A DNA stretch of 64,000 bases from Acidimicrobilacustris europaeus (GTDB taxonomy: Bacteria; Actinomycetota; Acidimicrobiia; Acidimicrobiales; Acidimicrobilacustridaceae). Below the pieces are notes generated by a model, which saw nothing but the letters and a program-made list of their open reading frames with translations, was not told the origin of the DNA and did not search any database. Each line of letters starts with the position of its first letter. The first letter of the stretch is position 1. The DNA lies in contig OZ239146.1 of assembly GCA_965194515.1 (NCBI GenBank), forward strand, positions 1,612,001-1,676,000. Reading direction: 5' to 3'. Position numbers and translations under genes: made by a program. Below, one piece after another: positions 24,120 through 33,012 of this stretch.

Positions 24120-27100
24120 GTGGCTGATGACTCTGCTTCCCCCATCGCAGGACCCAACGCGTGGCTCGTCGACGAGATGTTCGAACAGTTCCGCACCGAC
24201 CCCTCGTCTGTGAGCGAAAGCTGGCGCGAATTCTTTGCCGGGTATTCCCCCGGCGTGGGAACCGTGGCGGCAGCACCTGCTCCCATGGCGCCCGTTGCAT
24301 CTGCACCAACTGCGGTTGCACCCGCGGCGACTGCTGCTGCACCTGCGGCGCCACCAACGACACCTGCAGACGCGCCGCAAGGTACGCCGTTGCGTGGCGC
24401 AGCGGCCCGCATCGTTTCAAACATGGAAGCAAGCCTCGAAGTTCCGACGGCAACCTCATTCCGCGAGATCCCCACAAAACTTCTCGAGGTCAATCGCAAG
24501 TCGATCAATGGCTTCCTGTCGCGCAGCCGAAGTGGCAAAGTCTCGTTCACCCACATCATCGGTTACGCAATCGTTCGTGCAATCGTCGACGCCGCACCAG
24601 TGATGAACTCATCGTTCACGACCGACGCTGAAGGTAAGCCCTATGTCGTTCGGAACGAAACCGTCGGGCTTGGTCTCGCCGTCGACGTGGAGAAGAACGA
24701 TGGAAGCCGTTCGCTCCTTGTTCCCTGCATCAAAAACGCTGATTCACTCGGCTTTGCCGAGTTCCTTGATTCCTATGAAGAACTCGTTCGCAAGGTTCGT
24801 TCAAACAAGCTGAGCCCCGAAGACTTCGCCGGCGTATCGGTCACCCTCACCAACCCGGGAACCATCGGAACCCTTCAGTCGGTTCCGCGACTCATGCCCG
24901 GACAGGGCGTCATCGTCGGTGTCGGCTCGCTCGACTACCCAGTCGCGTTCCGTGGCGCCGATCCGGCCACAATCGCTTCACTCGGAATGTCCAAGGTCAT
25001 GACCATGACCTCGACCTATGACCACCGCATCATTCAAGGTGCCGAGTCGGGTCTATTCCTGAAGCGCATTCAAGAACTGCTCATGGGTGAGCACGAGTTC
25101 TACGAAGAAATCTTCGATTCACTCGGCCTTCCCTACGAACCAGTCGACTGGGCTCGCGACGTCAACCCCAACGATCACGAACAGTTGATGCTCGAAAAGA
25201 ACCTCCAGGTTCGTGCCTTGATCAACATGTACCGCGTTCGAGGCCACCTCGATACCGATCTCGATCCACTCGATCTCACAGAACATCATCTGCATCCCGA
25301 ACTCGACCCGGTCGCGTATGGCCTCACTATCTGGGATTTCGATCGCGAATTCCTCACCGGCGGACTTGCCGGGCGCAACAGCATGACCTTGGCGTCAATT
25401 CTCGATGTTCTTCGTTCGGCCTATTGCCGCACGATTGGCATCGAGTACATGCACATTCAAGACCCCGTGCAGAAGGTGTGGATCCAGCAACAGGTCGAAG
25501 GCGTGAAATTTGAGCTTTCCATCGAAGAAAAGCGCCACATTCTTGAACGACTCAATGCCGCTGAAGCGCTTGAGCGTTTCCTCGGCACCAAATACCTCGG
25601 CCAGAAACGATTCGGCATCGAAGGCGCCGAATCGGCGATTCCGCTTCTTGATTCACTGCTGTCATCGGCAGCCGACACATCGATGCAGTCCGCAGTCATC
25701 GGCATGGCTCATCGTGGCCGCCTCAATGTTCTCGTAAACATTGTCGGCAAGAAGTACGAACAGCTCTTCACCGAATTCGAAGGCAACATCGATCCTGAAT
25801 CGATTCAAGGTTCAGGCGATGTGAAGTACCACCTCGGACAGGACGGCATCTTTACGAGCCCCGCCGGCAACACCATCGAGGTTGAACTCGCGGCCAATCC
25901 TTCGCACCTTGAAGCTGTCGACCCCGTTGTTGTGGGCATGGCCCGCGCCAAGATGGACCGAATCGAACCTCCGGGCGACTACCCGGTGTTGCCGATCCTC
26001 GTACACGGCGATGCAGCATTCGCCGGACAAGGCATCGTCGCCGAAACACTCAACCTTTCAGAGATCACTGGCTACCGCGTTGGCGGAACCGTCCACGTGA
26101 TCATCAACAACCAGGTTGGTTTCACCACCTCGCCAACTGAAGCACGTTCTTCGGTCTATTCAACCGATGTCGCCAAGATGGTCCAGGCCCCGATCTTCCA
26201 TGTGAACGGTGACGATCCCGAAGCCGTCATCCGCGTCGCTCGGCTTGCGTTCGACTATCGCCGCACGTTCAATCGCGATGTCGTCATCGACATGGTGTGT
26301 TACCGCCGCCACGGCCATAACGAAGGCGACGATCCGAGCTACACACAACCGCTCATGTACAAGCGCATCGACGAAACCCGTTCGGTACGCAAGCTCTACA
26401 CCGAAGCACTCATGCGTCGCGGCGACATCTCGCTTGAAGAAGCCGAGGCCGCGCTCGACAATTTCCAAGCACAGCTGCAGGTGGCGCTCGACGAGACCCG
26501 CTCGCACGACGCACCTCCTCCCCTCGAGCATGCCCCCGAGCGTGTCTTCAGTGGCGTTCTTCCTCACGTCGATACTGGCGTCTCCAAAGACGAACTCGAC
26601 GCGGTGTTCGCTGCGATTGAAAACGTGCCCGAGGGCTTTACGGTTCATCCCAAGCTGGCCAAGCAGTTCGAGGGCCGCCACAAGATGTTCGTTGAGGATG
26701 GCGAAGTCGATTGGGCTCTCGGTGAAGCGCTCGCCTACGGCACGCTTCTTTACGAAGGAACTTCAGTTCGCGTCTCAGGCGAGGACTCTCGTCGCGGAAC
26801 CTTCTCGCACCGACATGCTGCTCTCATCGACTACGACACCGCCGGCGTCTACATCCCACTTGCCGATGCAGCCCGAGACGATGCTCGCTTCTGGATCTAC
26901 GACTCGCTGCTTTCCGAGTTCGCAGTTCTCGGCTTTGAATACGGCTACTCCGTGGTCAACAAAGATGCCCTTGTTGTTTGGGAAGCCCAGTTCGGCGATT
27001 TCATGAACGGCGCTCAGGTCATCATCGACAACTTCCTTGTTGCCGCTGAAGACAAGTGGGGCCAAACCTCAGGGCTCGTCATGCTTCTTCCCCACGGCTA

Positions 27101-27734
27101 CGAAGGTCAGGGACCAGAACACTCCTCGGCCCGCATCGAGCGATTCCTCACACTTGCAGCAGGCGACAACATTCAGGTCTGCAACGCAACCACCGCAGCC
27201 CAGTTCTTCCATCTGCTGCGTCGCCAGGTTCGTCGTGATGTGCGAAAGCCGCTTGTTGTGTTCACCCCGAAGTCGCTTCTTCGAGCCAAGACCACTCGTT
27301 CACCGGTCAGCGAGTTCATCCACGGCTCATTCGAAGAGGTCCTCGACGACAAGGGCGTTACCGATCCCGCATCGGTGCGTCGCATCGTGTTCGCCTCCGG
27401 CAAGATCGGGGTCGAAGCACAAGCCGCCCGCGACGAAATGGGCACCCCCGTTGCCATCGCTCGCGTCGAGCAGCTCTACCCCTGGCCCTACGCCGATGTC
27501 GCTCGCATCGTCGAGAAGTACGCAAACGCCGACGAAATCGTTTGGCTTCAGGAAGAACCCGAGAACATGGGCGCGTGGAACCACATCAAGGGCCGCTTGT
27601 ACGAAGCCCATGACGACACGCATGAGATCCGACGCGTCAGCCGTCAGGAATCTGCGAGCCCGGCGACCGGTTCTCACGCCATCCATCAGGCAGAGGTCCA
27701 CGACCTCATGGAATCAGCGCTCGGCGGAATCTGA
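24120..27734 (+). CDS. kgd: Multifunctional 2-oxoglutarate metabolism enzyme (E1o-E2o fusion)
   Basis: A 1204-aa actinobacterial fusion of the oxoglutarate dehydrogenase complex. In order: an N-terminal OGDH segment (NAWLVDEMFEQFRTDP, residues 13-28), an Ala/Pro-rich linker (about 45-95), an E2-type acyltransferase domain without lipoyl domain ending with the catalytic YDHRIIQGAESG block (about residue 300), then the thiamine-diphosphate E1 domain with MAHRGRLNVL, GDAAFAGQG, NNQVGFTT and RRHGHNEGDDPSYTQP. It can act in the TCA cycle with a lipoyl E2p partner, and has been described as a 2-oxoglutarate decarboxylase/carboligase in mycobacteria. GTG start; TAGAGT lies 8 nt upstream. A terminator follows 6 bp after the stop. 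Confidence 0.95.
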   Translation: MADDSASPIAGPNAWLVDEMFEQFRTDPSSVSESWREFFAGYSPGVGTVAAAPAPMAPVASAPTAVAPAATAAAPAAPPTTPADAPQGTPLRGAAARIVSNMEASLEVPTATSFREIPTKLLEVNRKSINGFLSRSRSGKVSFTHIIGYAIVRAIVDAAPVMNSSFTTDAEGKPYVVRNETVGLGLAVDVEKNDGSRSLLVPCIKNADSLGFAEFLDSYEELVRKVRSNKLSPEDFAGVSVTLTNPGTIGTLQSVPRLMPGQGVIVGVGSLDYPVAFRGADPATIASLGMSKVMTMTSTYDHRIIQGAESGLFLKRIQELLMGEHEFYEEIFDSLGLPYEPVDWARDVNPNDHEQLMLEKNLQVRALINMYRVRGHLDTDLDPLDLTEHHLHPELDPVAYGLTIWDFDREFLTGGLAGRNSMTLASILDVLRSAYCRTIGIEYMHIQDPVQKVWIQQQVEGVKFELSIEEKRHILERLNAAEALERFLGTKYLGQKRFGIEGAESAIPLLDSLLSSAADTSMQSAVIGMAHRGRLNVLVNIVGKKYEQLFTEFEGNIDPESIQGSGDVKYHLGQDGIFTSPAGNTIEVELAANPSHLEAVDPVVVGMARAKMDRIEPPGDYPVLPILVHGDAAFAGQGIVAETLNLSEITGYRVGGTVHVIINNQVGFTTSPTEARSSVYSTDVAKMVQAPIFHVNGDDPEAVIRVARLAFDYRRTFNRDVVIDMVCYRRHGHNEGDDPSYTQPLMYKRIDETRSVRKLYTEALMRRGDISLEEAEAALDNFQAQLQVALDETRSHDAPPPLEHAPERVFSGVLPHVDTGVSKDELDAVFAAIENVPEGFTVHPKLAKQFEGRHKMFVEDGEVDWALGEALAYGTLLYEGTSVRVSGEDSRRGTFSHRHAALIDYDTAGVYIPLADAARDDARFWIYDSLLSEFAVLGFEYGYSVVNKDALVVWEAQFGDFMNGAQVIIDNFLVAAEDKWGQTSGLVMLLPHGYEGQGPEHSSARIERFLTLAAGDNIQVCNATTAAQFFHLLRRQVRRDVRKPLVVFTPKSLLRAKTTRSPVSEFIHGSFEEVLDDKGVTDPASVRRIVFASGKIGVEAQAARDEMGTPVAIARVEQLYPWPYADVARIVEKYANADEIVWLQEEPENMGAWNHIKGRLYEAHDDTHEIRRVSRQESASPATGSHAIHQAEVHDLMESALGGI

Positions 27735-27739
27735 TCGAT

Positions 27740-27756
27740 CGGGGCATTTCGCCCCG
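27740..27756 (+). terminator. Stem-loop after kgd
   Basis: A 6-bp stem (CGGGGC paired with GCCCCG) with a 5-nt loop, followed by CCTTTC, 6 bp after the kgd stop. It lies between two convergent genes and could serve both. Confidence 0.6.
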
Positions 27757-27760
27757 CCTT

Positions 27761-29116
27761 TCAGCCTTCTCGGCTCAACAACAGATCGTTCGCGACCGCT
27801 TCCCACATCTCCGTGGAAAGTCCAAGAGACCGGGTGTCGATTCGCTCGTCGTCGCCATGGAACATGCGACCGAAGTCTTCGAACGACAGGTTCTCGCTGA
27901 ACAAACCAAACCCGTAGGCCACCTTGTCGGCACGACGAAAGAACCGTGCATCGGTTGCGCCAACGGTGAGGAACGGAACGGTCTCTGACCCCGGATACCA
28001 CTGCTGCGTGACACGCGACAGTGAATCCCAAAGGGGCGTCTCGGTTGGCGACGCGCTCGAAGGGTCGTAGTTGAGTTGCTCGAAGGTGACCACATCAGCC
28101 AAGTCGCCGAGGGCTAGCCGGAGTTCGGCCATCACCATTTCGGCGTCATGCCCAGGCAACGTGCGAATGTCGACATCAAGTTCAACCGAGTCAGGGATGA
28201 TGTTGAGCTTGGAACCGCCGTGAATCACCGTGGGCGCAAAGGTCGTATGCGTACATGCGTGGAACTGCCGGGCCATGCCCAGCGGGAGAAATTCGAGGAC
28301 ATCGTCGAGTCCATCTTTTGCCAGCAGAGGTCCGGAAATTTCTTCTGGATAGCCCATCGACTCGATGAAGCGCCGCCAGATCTCATGAATGTGCGTTTCC
28401 GGCTGAAACTCGCCGATACGCCGAACGACCTCCGCAGCGGTGAGCAATGCGTTGTCGGTCTTATAGGGCTGAGAGCCATGGCCAGCGGTTCCCCCCACTC
28501 TGATTCGGATCCCGAAGAGGCCCTTTTCACCCACGATGACCGGCAGTTTCAGCCCGTTGGGGCTGGGGAGTGGGATACCTCCAGATTCAGTGATGACGTA
28601 GTCGGCCATGACTGCATCACGCTCGTGATTGATGAGGTGCTCGGCGCCGTACACGCCATTTGATTCCTCGTCGGCCACGGCGAGATACACAAGCGTTCCG
28701 CGCGGTGTGAACCCAGAACGTGCGAGCCGCTTGAATGCAACTGCCATCGATGAGGTGATGTTGAGCATGTCGATAGCACCGCGTCCCCACACTTCGCCGT
28801 CGACGAGGTCGCCACCAAATGGATCTCGTGACCAGTGATCAGGGTTCGCGGGAACAACGTCGGTGTGACCCATGAGCAACAGCGTCGGTGCAGTCGGATC
28901 AGAGCCCTCAATGCGAGCGACAAGGCTTCGTCGGCCAGGCGCCGCGTCGTAACTTTCGAGCTCGAGTCCGGGGCCCTCCAGAAAGTTCTCGAGCACCGAT
29001 GCACTTCGAATTTCACCGCCTGACTCAACCGTCCCGTCGTTGACGCAAGCGTTGCGAATCAGCGTCTGCAGAAGTTCTGTGCACTCTTCTTCACCATTTT
29101 GCGTTTTTCTGCTCAT
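27761..29116 (-). CDS. M20 family metallopeptidase / deacylase
   Basis: A 451-aa M20 (ArgE/DapE/CPG2) family enzyme, a dinuclear zinc amidohydrolase. GHTDVVPANPDHWSRDPF near residue 79 holds the first metal His and catalytic Asp; GRGAIDM supplies the bridging Asp, VADEESNGVYGAEHL near residue 160 the catalytic Glu pair, and the dimerisation domain follows. In actinobacteria this type is usually annotated as an aminoacylase or M20/M25/M40 dipeptidase; substrate unknown. The ATG at 29116 fits TACTCT (29129-29124) 7 nt upstream. Convergent with kgd. Confidence 0.85.
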   Translation of the reverse strand: MSRKTQNGEEECTELLQTLIRNACVNDGTVESGGEIRSASVLENFLEGPGLELESYDAAPGRRSLVARIEGSDPTAPTLLLMGHTDVVPANPDHWSRDPFGGDLVDGEVWGRGAIDMLNITSSMAVAFKRLARSGFTPRGTLVYLAVADEESNGVYGAEHLINHERDAVMADYVITESGGIPLPSPNGLKLPVIVGEKGLFGIRIRVGGTAGHGSQPYKTDNALLTAAEVVRRIGEFQPETHIHEIWRRFIESMGYPEEISGPLLAKDGLDDVLEFLPLGMARQFHACTHTTFAPTVIHGGSKLNIIPDSVELDVDIRTLPGHDAEMVMAELRLALGDLADVVTFEQLNYDPSSASPTETPLWDSLSRVTQQWYPGSETVPFLTVGATDARFFRRADKVAYGFGLFSENLSFEDFGRMFHGDDERIDTRSLGLSTEMWEAVANDLLLSREG

Positions 29117-29575
29117 AACGCGAAGAGTACGTCGCACACCTCTTTCAAGCGTTGAATCCTCCGAAAAACGAGTGTGTATTGCGCAAAATCTGCGACAAAC
29201 AACGGTGTCGCGGACAAGAAGTTGACCGAGACACAAAAAGGGCCTGGTTTTCAAAAAAACCTTGTGGCACTTGAGGAAATAGCCTGTGGAAAACTATTTC
29301 AAGCGTCGTAGATGCACTCGATTACAAAGATCAAACGTGTAAATCGCATTCAACGAACGCGTTCGCGCTCACACGTAACCGAGTCAACGTTCTCGACAGA
29401 AAAAACGCGCAAAACAACGCGTGCATCCACGGATTCACCATTTACGTGCGCGATGTGAGTACCGTTTTTTGTGCAACGTCGTCACGAACCACGTGCGGCT
29501 TGCACTTCAGTAGCGATTCATGCAGCTGTTGTTGGTACCACTACACAAAATCATGAAGACGCCGAGGAGGCGAAG
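29117..29575. other. 459-bp AT-richer non-coding region
   Basis: The largest gap of the window. It holds the -10 of the M20 gene (29129-29124), an A-rich imperfect hairpin around 29245-29262, a near-DnaA-box TGTGGAAAA (29285-29293), a perfect 12-bp palindrome CGAACGCGTTCG (29353-29364), several ACGCG motifs to 29424, and TACCGT (29460-29465) 5 nt before an in-frame GTG (29471). No conserved coding capacity was seen before the H1-like gene. It is probably its promoter and a leader of about 105 nt. Confidence 0.5.
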
Positions 29576-30016
29576 ATGGCAGCAGTGAAGAAGCGGGCGG
29601 CCAAGAAGGCACCCGCAAAGAAGCGCACAGCGAAGAAGGCGGCTCCGGCCAAGAAGCGTGCGACCAAGAAGCGTGCAACTAAGCGCGTTGCCAAAAAGGC
29701 ACCAGCTAAGAAGCGTGCAACCAAGAAGCGCGTAGCGAAGAAGGCTCCGGCCAAGAAGCGCGCAACCAAGAAGCGCGTAGCGAAGAAGGCTCCGGCCAAG
29801 AAGCGCGCAACCAAGAAGCGCGTTGCCAAAAAGGCACCAGCTAAGAAGCGTGCAACCAAGAAGCGCGTAGCGAAGAAGGCTCCGGCCAAGAAGCGCGCAA
29901 CCAAGAAGCGCGTTGCCAAAAAGGCACCAGCTAAGAAGCGCGCAACCAAGAAGCGCGTAGCGAAGAAGGCTCCGGCCAAGCGTCGTGCGACCAAGCGTCG
30001 CGCAACCCGCCGCTGA
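29576..30016 (+). CDS. Histone H1-like Lys/Ala-rich DNA-binding protein
   Basis: A 146-aa protein made almost only of Lys, Arg, Ala, Val, Thr and Pro, like the C-terminal tails of eukaryotic H1, bacterial AlgP/Hc1-type proteins and the tail of actinobacterial HupB. After a divergent N-terminus (residues 1-37) it consists of seven copies of a 15-residue unit of the form VAKKAPAKKRATKKR. It is expected to bind DNA or RNA non-specifically and compact the nucleoid. No globular HU domain is attached, so it is a free-standing tail. The ATG at 29576 follows a strong GAGGAGG; an alternative in-frame GTG at 29471 would add 35 residues. A UUCG terminator follows. Confidence 0.85.
   Translation: MAAVKKRAAKKAPAKKRTAKKAAPAKKRATKKRATKRVAKKAPAKKRATKKRVAKKAPAKKRATKKRVAKKAPAKKRATKKRVAKKAPAKKRATKKRVAKKAPAKKRATKKRVAKKAPAKKRATKKRVAKKAPAKRRATKRRATRR
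29687..30001 (+). repeat. Seven tandem 45-bp repeats (two codon versions)
   Basis: Seven in-frame 45-bp units coding the same 15-residue block of the H1-like protein. Two synonymous versions alternate: A (GTTGCCAAAAAGGC...) and B (GTAGCGAAGAAGGC...), in the order A B B A B A B from 29687, each 45 bp. The last unit diverges in its second half (Arg codons replacing Lys). Confidence 0.9.
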
Positions 30017-30040
30017 GTTTCAGCCGCATACGTAGTGCCC

Positions 30041-30066
30041 CAGTGCCCCGCTTCGGCGGGGCACTG
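30041..30066 (+). terminator. Stem-loop terminator after the H1-like gene
   Basis: A perfect 11-bp stem (CAGTGCCCCGC paired with its complement) around a TTCG tetraloop, 24 bp after the stop. Same architecture as the pckG terminator. Confidence 0.75.
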
Positions 30067-30101
30067 TCGCGTCCAGTTCACACTTGAGGCGGTGTGATCA
30101 C

Positions 30102-30107
30102 TACCCT
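30102..30107 (+). promoter_or_regulatory. Candidate leaderless -10 (ettA)
   Basis: TACCCT ends 8 nt before the ettA ATG at 30116. Confidence 0.4.
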
Positions 30108-30115
30108 TGCCCGCC

Positions 30116-31792
30116 ATGAGTGCACAGTTCATTTTCACCATGCACAAGGTGAGCCGGTTCTATCCGCCTGACCGAGAGGTTCTGAAAGACATCAGCCTCT
30201 CGTTCTACCCAGGGGCCAAGATCGGCGTCATCGGTTCGAATGGCTCTGGCAAGTCCTCGCTCCTGAAGGTAATGGCCGGCCTCGACGACGGGTTCACGGG
30301 CGAAGCGCGCCTCTCCCCCGGATTCTCGGTCGGCTTACTTGAGCAAGAGCCGCACCTCGACGAGACCAAAGACGTCATGGGCAACGTCATGGATGGTCTG
30401 GGCGAAACCGCCACGCTGCTTGAGCGCTACGACGCCGTGTTGGCGAAGTGGGGTGATCCCGATGCCGACTTCGAGAAGGTCGGCGAAGAGCAGGCGGAAC
30501 TTGAAGCCAAGATCGAAGCCTCAGGAGCGTGGGACCTCAAACGCACGATCGAAATAGCGATGGACGCACTCCGCCTGCCTCCCTCTGATGGCGATGTCTC
30601 TACCCTTTCCGGCGGTGAACGCCGACGCGTCGCACTCTGCCGCTTGCTCCTAAGCAAGCCCGATCTCCTGCTGCTCGACGAACCCACCAACCATCTCGAC
30701 GCCGAATCAGTGGCATGGCTCGAACGCTTCCTTCGTGATTACCCCGGCACCGTTGTCGCCATTACCCATGATCGTTACTTCCTCGACAACGTTGCTCGTT
30801 GGATTCTTGAACTTGACCACGGCCGCGGCATTCCGTTCGAGGGCAACTACTCGAGTTGGCTCGATCAGAAACAAGACCGGCTCAAACAAGAAGAGAAGCA
30901 AGAGTCATCGCGTGCTCGCACCCTTGCCCGAGAACTTGAGTGGGTGCGCATGGCGCCGAAGGCTCGCCAGGCCAAGGGCAAAGCCCGACTCTCCGCCTAC
31001 GAACAGTTGCTCGCTGAATCTCAAGAAGCCCAGGGTCGAGGCGACGGACTCGAAATCTTCATCCCCTCTGGCGAACGCCTCGGCGATGTCGTCATCGAGG
31101 CCGAAGGAGTCACCAAGGGCTTCGGCGACCGACTTCTCATCGAGGACCTTTCCTTCTCGTTGCCTCGTGCTGGCATCGTCGGCGTTATCGGCCCGAACGG
31201 TGCGGGTAAGACCACGCTGTTCCGCATGTTCACTGGGGGCGAAGAACCCGATGGTGGTTCTCTGAAAGTCGGTCCCACCGTCAATCTCGCCTACGTCGAT
31301 CAAAGCCGCGACGTTCTTGATTCCGAAAAGACGGTGTACGAAGAAATCACTGACGGCAACGAAATTGTGAAGCTCGGGAATCGGGAAATGAATGGTCGCG
31401 CCTACGTCGCTTCGTTCAACTTCAAAGGCTCCGATCAGCAGAAGAAGGTCGGCATACTTTCCGGCGGTGAGCGCAACCGCGTGCATCTCGCCAAGGTGCT
31501 CGCGCGCGGCGGCAACGTCCTTCTTCTCGACGAACCCACCAACGACCTCGATGTCGACACGTTGCGGGCACTCGAAGACGGCCTCGAAGCCTTTGCCGGT
31601 TGTGCCGTCGTGATCAGCCATGATCGCTGGTTCCTCGACCGCGTTGCTACGCACGTGCTTGCGTTCGAAGGTGATTCACAAGTGCGTTGGTTCGAAGGCA
31701 ACTTCACCGAATACGAAGCCTTCCGCAAGAAGGAACTCGGGGCCGACGCCGATCAGCCACACCGCATCAAGTACAAGCCGCTCGTTCGATGA
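30116..31792 (+). CDS. ettA: ABC-F ATPase EttA (energy-dependent translational throttle)
   Basis: EttA binds the ribosomal E site and gates early elongation according to ATP level. The 558-aa protein has two ABC domains: Walker A GSNGSGKSS near residue 40, LSGGERRRV signature and DEPTNHLDAESV; then GPNGAGKTT near residue 361, LSGGERNRVHLAK and DEPTNDLDVDTL. The inter-domain linker contains WVRMAPKARQAKGKARLSAY, typical of the EttA branch. Length matches the family (about 555). The ATG at 30116 follows TACCCT by 8 nt. It overlaps the next gene by 4 bp. Confidence 0.93.
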   Translation: MSAQFIFTMHKVSRFYPPDREVLKDISLSFYPGAKIGVIGSNGSGKSSLLKVMAGLDDGFTGEARLSPGFSVGLLEQEPHLDETKDVMGNVMDGLGETATLLERYDAVLAKWGDPDADFEKVGEEQAELEAKIEASGAWDLKRTIEIAMDALRLPPSDGDVSTLSGGERRRVALCRLLLSKPDLLLLDEPTNHLDAESVAWLERFLRDYPGTVVAITHDRYFLDNVARWILELDHGRGIPFEGNYSSWLDQKQDRLKQEEKQESSRARTLARELEWVRMAPKARQAKGKARLSAYEQLLAESQEAQGRGDGLEIFIPSGERLGDVVIEAEGVTKGFGDRLLIEDLSFSLPRAGIVGVIGPNGAGKTTLFRMFTGGEEPDGGSLKVGPTVNLAYVDQSRDVLDSEKTVYEEITDGNEIVKLGNREMNGRAYVASFNFKGSDQQKKVGILSGGERNRVHLAKVLARGGNVLLLDEPTNDLDVDTLRALEDGLEAFAGCAVVISHDRWFLDRVATHVLAFEGDSQVRWFEGNFTEYEAFRKKELGADADQPHRIKYKPLVR

Positions 31793-32166
31793 GCGTCGAT
31801 TTGGTTCCGGCAGACGATCCCCAGTTCGGCTCACCGATCGGCCCCCGAGGAATTCGTCGGATCGTCATCGCTGTGTTCGTGCTCGGGATCGGCGGAATGA
31901 TCGCCGGTTCGATTCTGGACAACAACGGTTTCGCCATGACGTTTGGCCTCATCACAGCAATTGCCGCGCTTGCGCTGGTTCTCGTCACCCAGGTCTCCCC
32001 GTCAGGTTCGCTCGCCAAACCCGGCGAACCCACTGCGCCCGTCGTCGACGAACGCCTCGCAGCCGACCTCGAATCTCGCATCGAAACACTCGTGGCCGAC
32101 GGCGCCAATGAGACTGACGTGCGAAAACTCGTCAGTCGCGCCATCGAACTCGGCCGCCAGCAATAA
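31789..32166 (+). CDS. Small membrane protein
   Basis: A 125-aa protein with two hydrophobic helices (about residues 25-42 and 48-66), a Pro-rich spacer and a C-terminal helical cytosolic tail (LESRIETLVADGANETDVRKLVSRAIEL). No family is recognised. The ATG overlaps the ettA stop by 4 bp, so it is coupled to ettA. Confidence 0.65.
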   Translation: MSVDLVPADDPQFGSPIGPRGIRRIVIAVFVLGIGGMIAGSILDNNGFAMTFGLITAIAALALVLVTQVSPSGSLAKPGEPTAPVVDERLAADLESRIETLVADGANETDVRKLVSRAIELGRQQ

Positions 32167-32210
32167 TCCCCTAGGCAGTTTCGCCATCCACCTTGAGCCG
32201 GAGAGCACCG

Positions 32211-32966
32211 ATGACCGCAGTTGATGACCACGCGGTCGCCGAACAACTCGCCGTAGACGCCGGCAAGTTGTTGGTCTCACTTCGCAACGACCTCAACACC
32301 AAAGGTTTCGACCAGCGATCGATCAAGAACGCAGGCGATCGTGAGTCACACGTCTGGCTTATGGAGCAACTCGCGCAACTCCGTCCCGAGGACCCTGTCC
32401 TCTCTGAGGAAGGCCGCGATAACAGTCATCGCCTTTCCTCATCACGAGCCTGGATCATCGATCCACTCGATGGCACTCGCGAATACGGCGAAGGCCGCGA
32501 AGACTGGGCGGTCCACGTTGCGCTCGCGATCGATGGCGAACCAACAATCGGAGCTGTGTCGCTCCCGTCGCTCGACCTCGTGCTCTCAACGGCGAATCCT
32601 CCGGTTGTTCCTGAACGTCCTGAGGGCCAGGCACCTCGGCTTGTCGTAAGTCGATCTCGCGCACCGTTTGTCGCCCACGCCGTTGCCGATGAATTGAACG
32701 CAGAGTTCATACAAATGGGTTCGGCCGGAGCGAAGGCCATGGCCGTTGTTCTTGGCATCGCCGACATCTATGTCCACGCTGGTGGTCAATACGAATGGGA
32801 CAACTGCGCACCTGCAGCAGTTGCGCTCGCTGCGGGCCTCCATGCGTCACGCATTGACGGCTCTCCCATGCGTTACAACAATCCCGATCCGTATTTCCCT
32901 GATCTCCTGATCTGCCGTAAGGAATTCGCAGACCAGACCCTTGGAATCATCGCCGACCTGATGTAG
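32211..32966 (+). CDS. cysQ: 3'(2'),5'-bisphosphate nucleotidase CysQ-like (inositol monophosphatase family)
   Basis: A 251-aa Mg-dependent, Li-sensitive phosphatase fold. LSEEGRDN near residue 61 contains the metal-binding Glu, WIIDPLDGTREY near residue 81 is the family signature with the Asp pair, and YEWDNCAPAAVALAAGL near residue 197 carries the last Asp. The DPLDGTREY form is typical of CysQ, which hydrolyses PAP or PAPS to control sulfate assimilation; an inositol phosphatase role is less likely. The ATG at 32211 follows GGAGAG by about 6 nt. Confidence 0.85.
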   Translation: MTAVDDHAVAEQLAVDAGKLLVSLRNDLNTKGFDQRSIKNAGDRESHVWLMEQLAQLRPEDPVLSEEGRDNSHRLSSSRAWIIDPLDGTREYGEGREDWAVHVALAIDGEPTIGAVSLPSLDLVLSTANPPVVPERPEGQAPRLVVSRSRAPFVAHAVADELNAEFIQMGSAGAKAMAVVLGIADIYVHAGGQYEWDNCAPAAVALAAGLHASRIDGSPMRYNNPDPYFPDLLICRKEFADQTLGIIADLM

Positions 32967-32998
32967 GCCGCGACCGGGGAATCGCCCCAACTCGGCCG

Positions 32999-33004
32999 TA
33001 CACT
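32999..33004 (+). promoter_or_regulatory. Candidate leaderless -10 (ABC1 kinase gene)
   Basis: TACACT ends 8 nt before the ATG at 33013. Confidence 0.4.
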
Positions 33005-33012
33005 CACTGGCG

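Noticed and set aside
29285..29293. DnaA-box-like TGTGGAAAA as possible replication origin
   Set aside because: A single imperfect box with no cluster, no dnaA or dnaN nearby and no AT-rich unwinding element of convincing size.
29551..30147. 198-codon minus-strand frame across the H1-like repeats, rich in Ala/Phe/Leu/Arg
   Set aside because: It is the reverse complement of the Lys/Ala repeats and has no ribosome site or homologue-like feature.
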